Positions 7,797 to 15,396 of a DNA stretch of 41,148 bases are shown in pieces; within the stretch, counting starts at the first letter, position 1; the number at the start of each line of letters is the position of its first letter. The notes under the pieces are model-generated. The model did no database searches and was not told the origin of the DNA. It saw only the letters and a list, made by a program, of their open reading frames with translations. The translations under genes and the position numbers were made by a program. Origin of the DNA: an uncultured Clostridia bacterium (lineage in GTDB: Bacteria > Bacillota_A > Clostridia > Christensenellales > Borkfalkiaceae). The stretch is from positions 1-41,148 of the forward strand of contig CAKQXZ010000015.1 in NCBI GenBank assembly GCA_934292955.1, given 5' to 3'.

Positions 7797-7831
7797 AAAA
7801 AAAGCCAAACTACCACAAAAAGTAATTCGGC
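7797..7831 (-). terminator. Riboswitch 2 terminator
   Basis: A 10-bp stem GCCGAATTAC (7831-7822) / GTAGTTTGGC (7813-7804) with two G-U pairs, an 8-nt loop and TTTTTTT (7803-7797). The 5' arm starts inside the closing strand (GTTGCCG) of the aptamer, so termination and ligand binding compete; an ON switch is inferred. Confidence 0.8.
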
Positions 7832-7896
7832 AACCGGCTGACTCATAAAGTCCCTATGGCTTTGCGTAATAGCCTTGCGACTATCTTGCTATTGAC
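7827..7896 (-). ncRNA. c-di-GMP-I (GEMM) riboswitch 2
   Basis: Minus strand order: AATAGCAAGA, hairpin GATAGTC-GCAA-GGCTATT with GNRA loop, ACGCAAAGCC (7867-7858), ATAGGGACTTTATGAGTCA, GCCGGTTGCCGAA. This is close to the c-di-GMP-I consensus seen in clostridia. It controls the SipW-type protein at 6888-7715 and the 963-residue protein. Confidence 0.92.
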
Positions 7897-7924
7897 ACAT
7901 ACTCGTGTTATTGAATTCGCGATT

Positions 7925-7953
7925 ATTATACATGAAGAAAATGCGCTTGTCAA
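7925..7953 (-). promoter_or_regulatory. Sigma-70 promoter of riboswitch 2 operon
   Basis: TTGACA (7953-7948) and consensus TATAAT (7930-7925) with a 17-bp spacer. The predicted start is about 7918, some 22 nt before the aptamer. Confidence 0.9.
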
Positions 7954-8187
7954 GGATTTTAAGGGAATATTTTTCAATCGCGCGCGTGTTGTTATTATAT
8001 GCCGAACGCGTGCTTTTTGTCGTTTTTTGTCGTCTTCCGCCGCAAAAAGCGATTTTTAACGGAAAAAAGTTTGTAATTTATTTTTTTAGTCGTTATAATA
8101 AAGTCGTATCCTCTCGCGCGTGCATAAACAACGGGTATATGCGACCTACAACGCCGCACCCGCACACCCCAGCATAAAACAACATAA

Positions 8188-8330
8188 GCCTTCCCCCCCC
8201 TTGGGGAAGGTGGATTTTGCGAGCCTGCGAGCAAAAGACGGAAGAGGACAAAAACGACCTGCGCGGGTGCAGCGGCTGATAGTCCTCTCTCGGCACTTGC
8301 GTGCCACTCTCCCCAAAAGGGGAAAGCGAA
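8188..8330 (+). repeat. Dispersed repeat family B
   Basis: A near-complete B copy: CCTTCCCC/GGGGAAGG palindrome, TTTTGC/GCAAAA hairpin, AGAGGAC...GTCCTCT, GGCAC-TTGC-GTGCC and a closing CCCCAAAAGGGG. Two further fragments (8371-8391 and 8435-8451), each alternating with an ATATAAAAA-containing spacer, follow up to the DUF559 gene. Confidence 0.85.
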
Positions 8331-8512
8331 AATTGATTTTACTAAAGAGCTATAAAAATAGATTGCACACCTTCCCCAAGCGGGAAGGCTAAAGTTGACT
8401 TTGCAAAGTGATATAAAAACAGACTGCGCGACTAAGCCCCAAAAAGGGGAAAGCAGATATTGTTTTACAGAAAATCAATATAAAAACCAATTCGGTACAC
8501 AAGTCAAACCTT

Positions 8513-8570
8513 GCCTTCGCCTTTTGGAGAAGGGGGACCGCTTGCGGTGGAAGAGGACAAAAAAGACTAT
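8513..8570 (+). repeat. Dispersed repeat family D (5' of DUF559 gene)
   Basis: CCTTCGCCTTTTGGAGAAGG, then GACCGC-TTGC-GGTGG and GAAGAGGACAAAAA. It is a sister of B (same order of palindrome, small hairpin, GAAGAGGACAAAAA) and runs straight into the ATG of the DUF559 gene. An inverted copy of its first 40 bp is at 15528-15569. Confidence 0.8.
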
Positions 8571-8924
8571 ATGAAATACGATTTCAGCAATTCACAACTA
8601 ACGCCGAACGCTCAAAGGCTCAGGAAAAATATGACTAAGCAAGAGCGTAAACTTTGGTACGAATGCTTGAGAACGTTACCTTGTCTGTTCCGCAGACAAA
8701 GGGTAATAGGCTGTTATATAGTAGATTTTTATTGTGCAGAAAAGAAACTTGCTATAGAGATTGACGGTTCACAGCACTACGAAGAAGAAAACATACTGAA
8801 AGACCAAGAAAGAACTGCATTTTTGAACGCCAAAGGAATAACCGTAATAAGATACACCAATCTTGACATAGACAGAAACTTTGACGGCGTTTGCGAAGAT
8901 ATTTATAAACGCGTAACAAAGTAA
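8571..8924 (+). CDS. DUF559 domain protein (Vsr-like nuclease fold)
   Basis: 117 residues from ATG at 8571. The open frame extends 20 codons upstream, but that part is repeat D, so it is not taken as protein. DUF559 hallmarks: AQRLRKNMTKQERKLWYECLR, FRRQRVIGCYIVDFYCAEKKLAIEIDGSQH, DQERTAFLNAKGITVIRYTNLDI. The D in VDFY, E-x-D in IEIDG and the Q of GSQH match the PD-(D/E)XK/Vsr-type active site. A cytoplasmic DNA nuclease is expected; biological roles of the family are not established. The ribosome site is weak. The next gene starts 25 bp downstream. The association with repeats recalls REP/RAYT pairs (see findings). Confidence 0.85.
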   Translation: MKYDFSNSQLTPNAQRLRKNMTKQERKLWYECLRTLPCLFRRQRVIGCYIVDFYCAEKKLAIEIDGSQHYEEENILKDQERTAFLNAKGITVIRYTNLDIDRNFDGVCEDIYKRVTK

Positions 8925-8949
8925 AAAACCAACCACAACGGAGAAAATA

Positions 8950-10095
8950 ATGGAACATACACTGCTATATTGCGGAACAGACGTATTGTGCATCGTCCTT
9001 CTCGGAATAATGGCATACAGAGCTATAAGATACGGACTGGACGTAAAATCAAAAAAAGTTTCGTTCGTTGCCACAATCGGCTGTTCGATGCTTATGAACC
9101 TTTTCGATATACTATGGCATTTAGGCATTTCGGATCATATCGGCATGTCGCGCTTGGCTATTTCGATTTTCAATGCGGGATATTACACCGCACTGTCTGC
9201 CGCGGCGGTTTGCTGGTATATATTCTCTGAAAAAACGCACGGAAACAAACTGCCGAACAAAACAATAAAAACTTTGATTTTTACGTTCCTTGTCGTAATG
9301 TTCTTTTTTATGACGTCCACCGCGTACAACGGCTGGTTTTTCACCTATGACGAAAACGGCAAGTATATGCGCGGACCGCTCTTCTTTTTACAGTTCGTGC
9401 CCGCGCTTACGTTCAGCATACTTTCAATGGTAAGAAATCTTCTTTACGCTTACTCGGTTAAAAATCACGAACGCCGCGCTACTTACGCTTCGATCTGTTC
9501 GTTTGCCATCCCGTTGATCGCGTGTTCGGTAATTCAGGTCTGCTTTCAATTCTTGCCCGCCCTCTCCGTTGCACCGACCATATCGCTCCTTTTAACATAT
9601 ACCAACTCGCTTAAAATTCAGCTTTCGCTCGATCACCTTACCGCAATTTACAACAGGCGAATGCTCGTAGACGAACTTTCGCACAGAATAAAAAGCGTTA
9701 AACCCGAAAAAACGCTGTATTTTATATTCATCGATATCGACGATTTCAAAAATCTTAACGATAAATTCGGACATCACGAAGGCGATAACGCGCTTTGTAT
9801 CGTGGCTGACTCGCTTAACACACTTTGCTCCGAAACGGGCGCGTTCTGCGCAAGATACGGCGGCGACGAGTTTGCCGTTATTCATGAACTGAATAAAAAC
9901 GAAAACATTGACGATTTTTGCCTTACTATAGAAGAACGCATAGCCGAGAATGCAGAAAAAGAAAAATGCAGGTTCGCTATTAAAGCGAGCGTGGGATATT
10001 CGGAATTCCCCGCCGACGGCACCGGCGTGCAGGATCTTATCCGCTCTGCCGACGAACATATGTATTCCGTTAAAGGCAACAAAAACGCGCAATAA
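8950..10095 (+). CDS. Membrane diguanylate cyclase (GGDEF) 1
   Basis: 381 residues. The N-terminal 215 residues hold six or seven hydrophobic helices with a short loop FFTYDENGKYMRGPLFFLQFVP conserved with the paralogue at 11008. The GGDEF domain (about 222-378) has LTAIYNRRML, FIDIDDFKNLNDKFGHHEGDNAL and an intact YGGDEF (residues 304-308), so it should make c-di-GMP from two GTP at the inner membrane face. The inhibitory RxxD site before GGDEF is absent (ETGA), so feedback by that site is not expected. ATG at 8950 has GGAGAAAATA just upstream. It lies 25 bp behind the DUF559 gene. A repeat E element begins at its stop codon. Confidence 0.92.
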   Translation: MEHTLLYCGTDVLCIVLLGIMAYRAIRYGLDVKSKKVSFVATIGCSMLMNLFDILWHLGISDHIGMSRLAISIFNAGYYTALSAAAVCWYIFSEKTHGNKLPNKTIKTLIFTFLVVMFFFMTSTAYNGWFFTYDENGKYMRGPLFFLQFVPALTFSILSMVRNLLYAYSVKNHERRATYASICSFAIPLIACSVIQVCFQFLPALSVAPTISLLLTYTNSLKIQLSLDHLTAIYNRRMLVDELSHRIKSVKPEKTLYFIFIDIDDFKNLNDKFGHHEGDNALCIVADSLNTLCSETGAFCARYGGDEFAVIHELNKNENIDDFCLTIEERIAENAEKEKCRFAIKASVGYSEFPADGTGVQDLIRSADEHMYSVKGNKNAQ

Positions 10096-10118
10096 TCGAC
10101 CTATAGCCCGACTTTTTG
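10092..10118 (+). repeat. Short dispersed repeat E
   Basis: AATAATCGACCTATAGCCCG followed by CTTTTT-type tail, overlapping the stop of the GGDEF gene. Consensus in the window: GATAATCGACYTATAGNCCG then N-TTTTTGCG. Other copies: 14157-14183 (minus), 14270-14296, 15597-15625, 27872-27903, 29074-29106. Confidence 0.7.
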
Positions 10119-10138
10119 TCATTTCCCCAACGCCCTAC

Positions 10139-10262
10139 TCGTCATCCTGAGACGCGCTAACCTGACCAACCTACGAAGGATCCAGCCGCAGGCGCACGAC
10201 CTGCAACGCCGCACCCGCTCAACCAACCAACCCATCATCCCGAGCGCAGTCGAAACATCCGG
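10139..10262 (-). repeat. Dispersed repeat C plus partial A
   Basis: On the minus strand: GGTCGTGCG, GGATCCTTCGTAGG, ...CTCAGGATGACG (family C); then 10240-10262 is a short A remnant (GCAGTCGAAACATCCGGGC). Family C is seen on the opposite strand at 12199-12264, 14347-14407 and 15397-15473. Confidence 0.75.
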
Positions 10263-10299
10263 GCACGAAGTGCCGCAAGTTTTGCACAAGTCAACATAA

Positions 10300-10505
10300 G
10301 CCTTCCCCCCTTGGGGAAGGTGGATTTTGCGAGCCTGCGAGCAAAAGACGGAAGAGGACAAAAACGACCTGTGCGGGTGCAGCGGCTTATTGTCCTCTCT
10401 CGGCACTTGCGCACCCCAACACCCTGCTCGTCACGTCAAGCCTTTTTCCTTTCCGTCATGTTGAGCGTAGCGCAGCGCAGTCGAAACATCCGGGCGTCAG
10501 CCGCA
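10300..10505 (+). repeat. Dispersed repeats B (10300-10412) and A (10454-10505)
   Basis: The B copy is nearly identical to 8188-8300 but lacks the closing CCCCAAAAGGGG. The A copy has GTCATGTTGAGCGTAGCG then CAGTCGAAACATC. Order here is C, B, A, then the 300-bp inverted-repeat element. Confidence 0.85.
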
Positions 10506-10531
10506 CTGCTTATATTGGCGCGCGTTTATTT

Positions 10532-10831
10532 GCATAGGGATTCCATTCGTCATCACTAATTATTTTTGCGGCAATAAATCGGTTTTTGCTATGTTAAACA
10601 ACCATCAATGTACGTCGAGTACTATTTCGGTCGTTTGCCTTGCAAAAACCGAACCGCAAGCGGCGATTTCTTATCCACAAAAATGCGCAGCACCGAAAAG
10701 TGCGTATTTTTAGATGATTTTTTTACGAGCGCGAAGGATGCCGTACTGGCGTACTGCGCCTGAGCGGTCGTGAAAAAGGGCTAAAAAGCCGCCTTTTCGG
10801 TAATTAGTGATAAGGAATGGAATCCCTATGC
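10532..10831. mobile_element. 300-bp element with terminal inverted repeats (MITE-like or structured RNA)
   Basis: The ends GCATAGGGATTCCATTC + ATCACTAATTA (10532-10562) are matched in inverted orientation at 10801-10831 with only a few changes in the middle. Inside are further inverted pairs: CGGTTTTTGC/GCAAAAACCG (about 10581 and 10643), CCGC-AAG-CGG (about 10658), GCAC-CGAAAA-GTGC (about 10690) and a GTACTGGCGTACTGCGCC segment (about 10745). No convincing ORF and no clear target duplication are seen. It lies between the two paralogous GGDEF genes. Confidence 0.6.
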
Positions 10832-10880
10832 GGCAGTTTTTGAAAATTTGCCTATTTTTTGTTGCATAGCGCAAATTTTA

Positions 10881-10909
10881 TTGTGTTTTTCGGCATATTT
10901 TGATACAAT
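10881..10909 (+). promoter_or_regulatory. Probable promoter of GGDEF gene 2
   Basis: TTGTGT (10881-10886) and TACAAT (10904-10909), 17-bp spacer. The leader of about 90 nt contains a hairpin with GGACG/CGTCC and CGCGAC/GTCGCG arms (about 10935-10983) before the ribosome site. Confidence 0.6.
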
Positions 10910-11007
10910 ACGACTGTATTATCAGTTTTATATATCGGACGACAGAAGTAAGCGCGACACGTATTTTTTTTGGTCGCGACGTCCGTAATATTGTAGGGGC
11001 GATTTTA

Positions 11008-12162
11008 ATGACAATTACTTTGCTTTACTGCGAAATCAATCTGTTTTGTATGGTGCTGCTCGGTATAATGATGTACCGATCGGTTAAATACGGCCTTGGC
11101 TCAGACACTAAAAAAATATCGTTTCTGATGACGATATGGTGTTCTGCCGCCGTAAACCTTTGCGACATAATCTGGAAACTCGGTATTAACAACCCTGCGA
11201 CAACTCCGCATTTTGTAATGTATTTTGCAAATGCCTGGTATTTTGTTTCGCTGTGCGCTTCGGCAATCTGCTGGTTCGTGTTTTCTATAAGAGCGCAAAA
11301 CCGCCCCGCTCCCGGTCGCAGCGTTATGCGGTTCGGGTTCTTTTTGCCGCTGCTCATATTCTTTATACTTATGATGATAACCCCGTTTACGGGTTGGTTT
11401 TTCACGTTTGACAAAAACGGCGAATATACGCGCGGACCGCTGTTTTATCTGCAGTTTGTGCCGACGTTTATCTATACCGTGATTTTATCGGCAAAAAATC
11501 TTGCGTATGCGTACTCGGTAAAAAGTTATGAAAGAAGCGAAACCTATCTGTCGTTATGCGCATTCGGGGTTCCGCTTATAATCTGCACAGTCTTGCAGAC
11601 GTTTTTTCAAGAGCTGCCTATACTTTCGGTTGCGCCGACCATATCGCTCCTTTTAACATATACCAACTCGCTTAAAATTCAGATTTCGTCCGATCCGCTT
11701 ACGGGTATTTACAACAGACGAATGCTGGTAGACGAGCTTTCGCACAGAATAAAAAGCGTTAAAAACAATAAAAAACTATATTTCGTTTTTATGGATATAG
11801 ACGATTTCAAAATACTCAACGATAAACATGGGCATCGCGAAGGCGACAACGCGCTGATTTTAGTTGCCGATTGCCTTAACTCTATATGCGCCGAATCGGA
11901 CGGTTTTTGCGCAAGATACGGCGGCGACGAATTTGCAGTCGTTCAGGAACTCAACCTTGACGAAAGCATTGCCGAGTTCTGCGAATATATAGAACGTACT
12001 ATTGCCGAACGCTCGGTTGAAAACAACGGTAAATTTGCCGTTTCCGTGAGCGTGGGGCATGCCGAATACTTAAAAGACGGCGACACCGTTCAAAGCCTTA
12101 TCAATATTGCCGACCGCCATATGTATACGAGAAAAAGCGCAAAGGCAGCGGCGATTGAATAA
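11008..12162 (+). CDS. Membrane diguanylate cyclase (GGDEF) 2
   Basis: 384 residues. ATG at 11008 is chosen because AGGGG lies eight bases upstream and because MTITLLYCEINLFCMVLLGIM aligns with the start of the paralogue at 8950; the frame is open 36 codons further. Six or seven N-terminal helices, then a GGDEF domain with FMDIDDFKILNDKHGHREGDNAL and intact YGGDEF. The RxxD inhibitory site is missing here too (ESDG). Sensor parts are about half alike in protein, with the signature loop FFTFDKNGEYTRGPLFYLQFVP. A 48-nt stretch near the helix/GGDEF border is identical in DNA to gene 1. Expected product: c-di-GMP at the membrane. The sensed signal is unknown. Confidence 0.92.
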   Translation: MTITLLYCEINLFCMVLLGIMMYRSVKYGLGSDTKKISFLMTIWCSAAVNLCDIIWKLGINNPATTPHFVMYFANAWYFVSLCASAICWFVFSIRAQNRPAPGRSVMRFGFFLPLLIFFILMMITPFTGWFFTFDKNGEYTRGPLFYLQFVPTFIYTVILSAKNLAYAYSVKSYERSETYLSLCAFGVPLIICTVLQTFFQELPILSVAPTISLLLTYTNSLKIQISSDPLTGIYNRRMLVDELSHRIKSVKNNKKLYFVFMDIDDFKILNDKHGHREGDNALILVADCLNSICAESDGFCARYGGDEFAVVQELNLDESIAEFCEYIERTIAERSVENNGKFAVSVSVGHAEYLKDGDTVQSLINIADRHMYTRKSAKAAAIE

Positions 12163-12198
12163 ATTTTAGGGCGAAGGCGAGATTAGATTGTGTTAAGG

Positions 12199-12264
12199 TC
12201 GTGCGGCACTGCGTGCCTTGATCCTTCGTAAGCCGAACAAGTAAGCACGTCTCAGGATGACGGG
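12199..12264 (+). repeat. Dispersed repeat C
   Basis: GGTCGTGCGG..., TGATCCTTCGTAAG and GTAAGCACGTCTCAGGATGA. It lies in the 269-bp gap between two c-di-GMP genes. Downstream in the same gap an imperfect palindrome (AGAGTAT 12307-12313 / ATACTCT 12331-12337) could be an operator or leader hairpin. Confidence 0.75.
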
Positions 12265-12431
12265 AACGCTCCCCAACGCCAAACCCGTTAAAAAAGTCAA
12301 AAAACGAGAGTATCCATGTCAAAAAAACATATACTCTTCGCGTAAGAACTTATATACATCATTTATATAAACTTACAACTGCCCCGAATACAAAAATTTC
12401 AGATAGAACGCATCTGCAAAGGAGAAATTTT

Positions 12432-14129
12432 ATGTATAACGATTGTTCCGTATCGGATTGGTCAATCGAAAAAAATATAATGCACAAACTTTTTACGGAA
12501 AGATTTAACGGCGTTCTGCTGATCGACTGCAAAACGCAACGCGTCTCCGTAGTAAACGAAGCCCTTGCGGGAAAAATGCTTAATCTTATTACTAATGACG
12601 ATACTCCCTATGACGTGCAGGTCAACGCGCTTATTGAAAAAAGAGTTTCGCCCGCGGATATTCCCGCGCTTGAGCACAATATGGCGTTTTCTACCGTACT
12701 GGATAAACTTAACAGCAGATCCTTTTACGAAGTAGATTTCAACGTTCTTACTTCTTACGGAATGATGGAATTTCACAGAGTGTCGTTTGAATATACGTCG
12801 GCAGATAAATCGACGATAATGGTTTTATCGGAAAACATTTCCAAACTGACCGCGTGTGAAATCGATCCGCTTACGGGTATTTATAACATAACGGGGTTCA
12901 ACAACCGCATTAAGGAATGGATTGCCGCAAATCCGGGAAGAAAATACCGTCTGCAACGATATAATCTTGACAGATTCCGCGATATAAACGGCGTTTACGG
13001 GCGCGAACTCGGCGATAAACTGCTTAAAGATATCGCCGATTATATGAAACGTTACGACACTAACGATACTTTTTCGGCGCACCTTTCCGCAGATCATTTC
13101 GCAAGGTTCTGCTCGGACGATTCTATGCCCGTATGGGAATATTACGAAAATTTCGTTAACAGTTTTGCAAACTATCACCTCAACATTCCTATAACAATGC
13201 ACATGGGCGTATACGACCTTTGCGAAAAAGACACCGATCCCTTTGCAATGAGTTATAAAGCACTGCTCGCGCTGCAACAGATTAAAGGCGATACCAATCT
13301 TAAAATCGCCCGTTACGAAAGCAGTATGCTTGCCGCAGAAAAGGAAAGGCTCGAACTGTTGAACGACGTTAATTCGGCAATGGAAAACGAATATTTCGAA
13401 GTCTGGTTCCAGCCGCAGGTAGATTATGCGTCTAAAACCGTTTTCGGAGCGGAAGCGCTTATCAGATGGAACCACCCGAGAAAAGGGATGCTTTCGCCCG
13501 CAATGTTTATCCCGTTGCTTGAAAAAAGTAATTTTATGGGCAAAGTAGATTTTTACGTTGCCGAAAAAGTGTGCAAATATATAAAACAGTGGAAAGAAAA
13601 ATTCCCCGATAAAAAAATAAAAATATCCGTTAATCTTTCCCGGCAAACCGTGGCAAACCCAGAATTTATCGAAAAACTTGAAAATATGATTGCGTCGTAC
13701 GGGGTGCCGTTTTCGTCTATCCGCCTTGAAATTACCGAAAGCGCGTACGCCGAAAATATGGCAAAACTGCTCGACGGCGTAAATAAACTCAGAAAAAAAG
13801 GGTTCGCAGTGGAAATAGACGACTTCGGTTCGGGCTATTCTTCTCTTAACACCCTGAAAGATATGAACGTAGACACCGTCAAACTGGATATGGCGTTTTT
13901 GTCGGATTCGACAAGCACAAGAAAAGAAAAAATCATTATTTCTTCTATTATATCGATGACGAACAAACTACAGCTGCCCGTAATTGCCGAAGGCGTTGAA
14001 ACCAAGGAACAGGCAGATATGCTGCTTGGTTTCGGTTGCAGCCGTATGCAGGGATATTACTTCAGTAAACCCGTGCCCGCGGCGGAATACGAAAAATTGC
14101 TTTCGGGCGAAACTTCGCTATTCAAATAA
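12432..14129 (+). CDS. c-di-GMP phosphodiesterase: PAS-like + degenerate GGDEF + EAL
   Basis: 565 residues, soluble. Residues about 20-135 look like a PAS-type sensor (FNGVLLIDCKTQRVSVVNEAL). The GGDEF domain (about 142-295) has SADHF at 219-223 instead of GGDEF and is probably inactive or GTP-binding only. The EAL domain (about 308-560) keeps the full catalytic set: EAL at 341-343, SVNLSRQTV, LEITES, EIDDFGSGYSS, VKLD, VIAEGVETKEQ, MQGYYFSKP. It should hydrolyse c-di-GMP to pGpG. AAGGAG precedes ATG at good spacing. It probably opposes the two cyclases upstream, closing a make/break/read set with the riboswitches. A terminator follows at 14144-14190. Confidence 0.93.
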   Translation: MYNDCSVSDWSIEKNIMHKLFTERFNGVLLIDCKTQRVSVVNEALAGKMLNLITNDDTPYDVQVNALIEKRVSPADIPALEHNMAFSTVLDKLNSRSFYEVDFNVLTSYGMMEFHRVSFEYTSADKSTIMVLSENISKLTACEIDPLTGIYNITGFNNRIKEWIAANPGRKYRLQRYNLDRFRDINGVYGRELGDKLLKDIADYMKRYDTNDTFSAHLSADHFARFCSDDSMPVWEYYENFVNSFANYHLNIPITMHMGVYDLCEKDTDPFAMSYKALLALQQIKGDTNLKIARYESSMLAAEKERLELLNDVNSAMENEYFEVWFQPQVDYASKTVFGAEALIRWNHPRKGMLSPAMFIPLLEKSNFMGKVDFYVAEKVCKYIKQWKEKFPDKKIKISVNLSRQTVANPEFIEKLENMIASYGVPFSSIRLEITESAYAENMAKLLDGVNKLRKKGFAVEIDDFGSGYSSLNTLKDMNVDTVKLDMAFLSDSTSTRKEKIIISSIISMTNKLQLPVIAEGVETKEQADMLLGFGCSRMQGYYFSKPVPAAEYEKLLSGETSLFK

Positions 14130-14143
14130 AACAAAACGAAACG

Positions 14144-14190
14144 AAAACCGCGAAAAGTCGGGCTATAAGTCGATTATCCGCGGTTTTATT
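14144..14190 (+). terminator. Terminator of the EAL gene
   Basis: AAAACCGCG (14144-14152) / CGCGGTTTT (14179-14187) 9-bp stem followed by ATTAT. The loop carries a minus-strand copy of repeat E (14157-14183). Confidence 0.8.
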
Positions 14191-14216
14191 ATAAAAATTA
14201 TGGTTCTGCAATAAAT

Positions 14217-14318
14217 GTTGGGGTGTAAAGAAAACACTCCGACATTTGACATAGAGCCGGTATTAAAAAACGACCTATAGGCGGATTTTTGCCGTTTTTA
14301 CAGGTCGTTTTTATTTTT
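14217..14318. terminator. Hairpin and bidirectional terminator
   Basis: A 10-bp hairpin GTTGGGGTGT/ACACTCCGAC (14217-14243) without T-tract, then AAAAACGACCT/AGGTCGTTTTT (11 bp, 14266-14312) flanked by A and T runs, so it can stop transcription from either side: the EAL gene from the left and the GH43 gene from the right. The 5' half of the loop is a repeat E copy. Confidence 0.75.
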
Positions 14319-14346
14319 CGATTATTTCGCAGTAACGGATTACCAG

Positions 14347-14487
14347 AATGTGCGGCTTACGCCTAGATCCTTCGTAAGCGGGGCAAGTAAGCACGTCTCA
14401 GGATGACCAACAAGCGAGCGTTGGGGTCGTACGGCTTACGGCTGGTTCATTCGCAGGCAAAGCAAGCGGGTAAGACTCAGTATGACT
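14347..14487 (+). repeat. Two tandem copies of repeat C (second divergent)
   Basis: 14347-14407 carries GATCCTTCGTAAGCGGGGCA and GCACGTCTCAGGATGAC; 14422-14487 repeats the layout with changes (GGTTCATTCGCAGG, AAGACTCAGTATGAC). Together with the terminators they fill the 366-bp gap 14130-14495. Confidence 0.7.
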
Positions 14488-14495
14488 ACCCTTTG

Positions 14496-15329
14496 TTAGT
14501 TTTCTTCGATAATTTTCATGCGTTCTTCGGGTGAAAAGTTGGGTTGATGAAGAGTTATAAGCGGTTTGCCGCTTAAACTTATAAAACGCATGCAATGTCC
14601 GCCGTCTTTTTCGAAAATCTTCTTTTCGACTTTATATTCGCCGTAAATACCGTCGGATACGCTTTTTATGACCGAGTAGCCGGTTGCGGTATAAGTCGAC
14701 CACAAAAGAACGATTTTTCCGTTTTCTTCATACAGATAAGGACCTTCTGCGACATAGCCGAAAATTTTGTTATCTATGTTGATTTCTTCGGCAAAGCCGC
14801 AATATTTGCCGCTGATTATTTTATGCGGTTTTTCGGCAAGCGTTTTAAGGTCGGGCGTTAATTTTGCTATAAACAGACTTCCGTCCCCGTCGCCTGTGAT
14901 GGGTGTTGTCCACTCATTGGAAAAACAAAGATACGGTTCGTTACGATAGACAAACAAACTCGCGTCTAAACAACCCCATTTTTCGGGAGTGATATATTCG
15001 CCGGTGAGCGGTCTGAAATTATCGTCGAGCGCGTCGGAATAAAAGATAATGCTTCCGCGACCTTTTTCTTCGCAATAGACCGAGAAAACAAGATAGAACT
15101 TGCCGTTGCATTCGTGCAGTTCTGGCGCCCAGATATTGGTGTATCCGCTAAGCAGACCTTTTTTTACCATTACGCAGTGCTGCTCGAAATTTTCAAGATC
15201 GGTCGACTTAAAAAGTATTAAGTTGCTGCCCGCATTCCAGCAGTCGTCGCCCGTGGTGCCGAGCAGATAGTATTCGTTGTTATGGACTAAAACAAACGGG
15301 TCGCGGATGTGTAAATCTTCTCTTTTCAT
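14496..15329 (-). CDS. Glycoside hydrolase family 43
   Basis: 277 residues from ATG at 15329; the frame is open 42 codons further, but those codons read through a repeat C copy. GH43 five-blade propeller with all three acidic residues in place: base in IRDPFVL (about residue 8), pKa modulator in LDASLF (about 150) and acid in VAEGPYLY (about 212). No signal peptide, so it acts in the cytoplasm on imported arabino-, xylo- or galacto-oligosaccharides; the exact specificity cannot be read. The ribosome site is weak (AAAGAAA). About 300 bp of repeats separate it from the GH36 gene, so it is probably a separate transcript. Confidence 0.85.
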   Translation of the reverse strand: MKREDLHIRDPFVLVHNNEYYLLGTTGDDCWNAGSNLILFKSTDLENFEQHCVMVKKGLLSGYTNIWAPELHECNGKFYLVFSVYCEEKGRGSIIFYSDALDDNFRPLTGEYITPEKWGCLDASLFVYRNEPYLCFSNEWTTPITGDGDGSLFIAKLTPDLKTLAEKPHKIISGKYCGFAEEINIDNKIFGYVAEGPYLYEENGKIVLLWSTYTATGYSVIKSVSDGIYGEYKVEKKIFEKDGGHCMRFISLSGKPLITLHQPNFSPEERMKIIEEN

Positions 15330-15396
15330 AATGTTTCTTTGATTAAAATGTGCCGATAACGGGCTTATAGGCAGGTTTTTGAAATGTTTGGGTTCG

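Noticed and set aside
10532..10831. Insertion sequence
   Set aside because: Terminal inverted repeats are present, but no transposase ORF and no clear target duplication; kept only as MITE-like or RNA candidate.
14217..14318. Possible small RNA between two terminators (TTGACA at 14246)
   Set aside because: No -10 box at proper distance, and the following terminator begins within about 20 nt.
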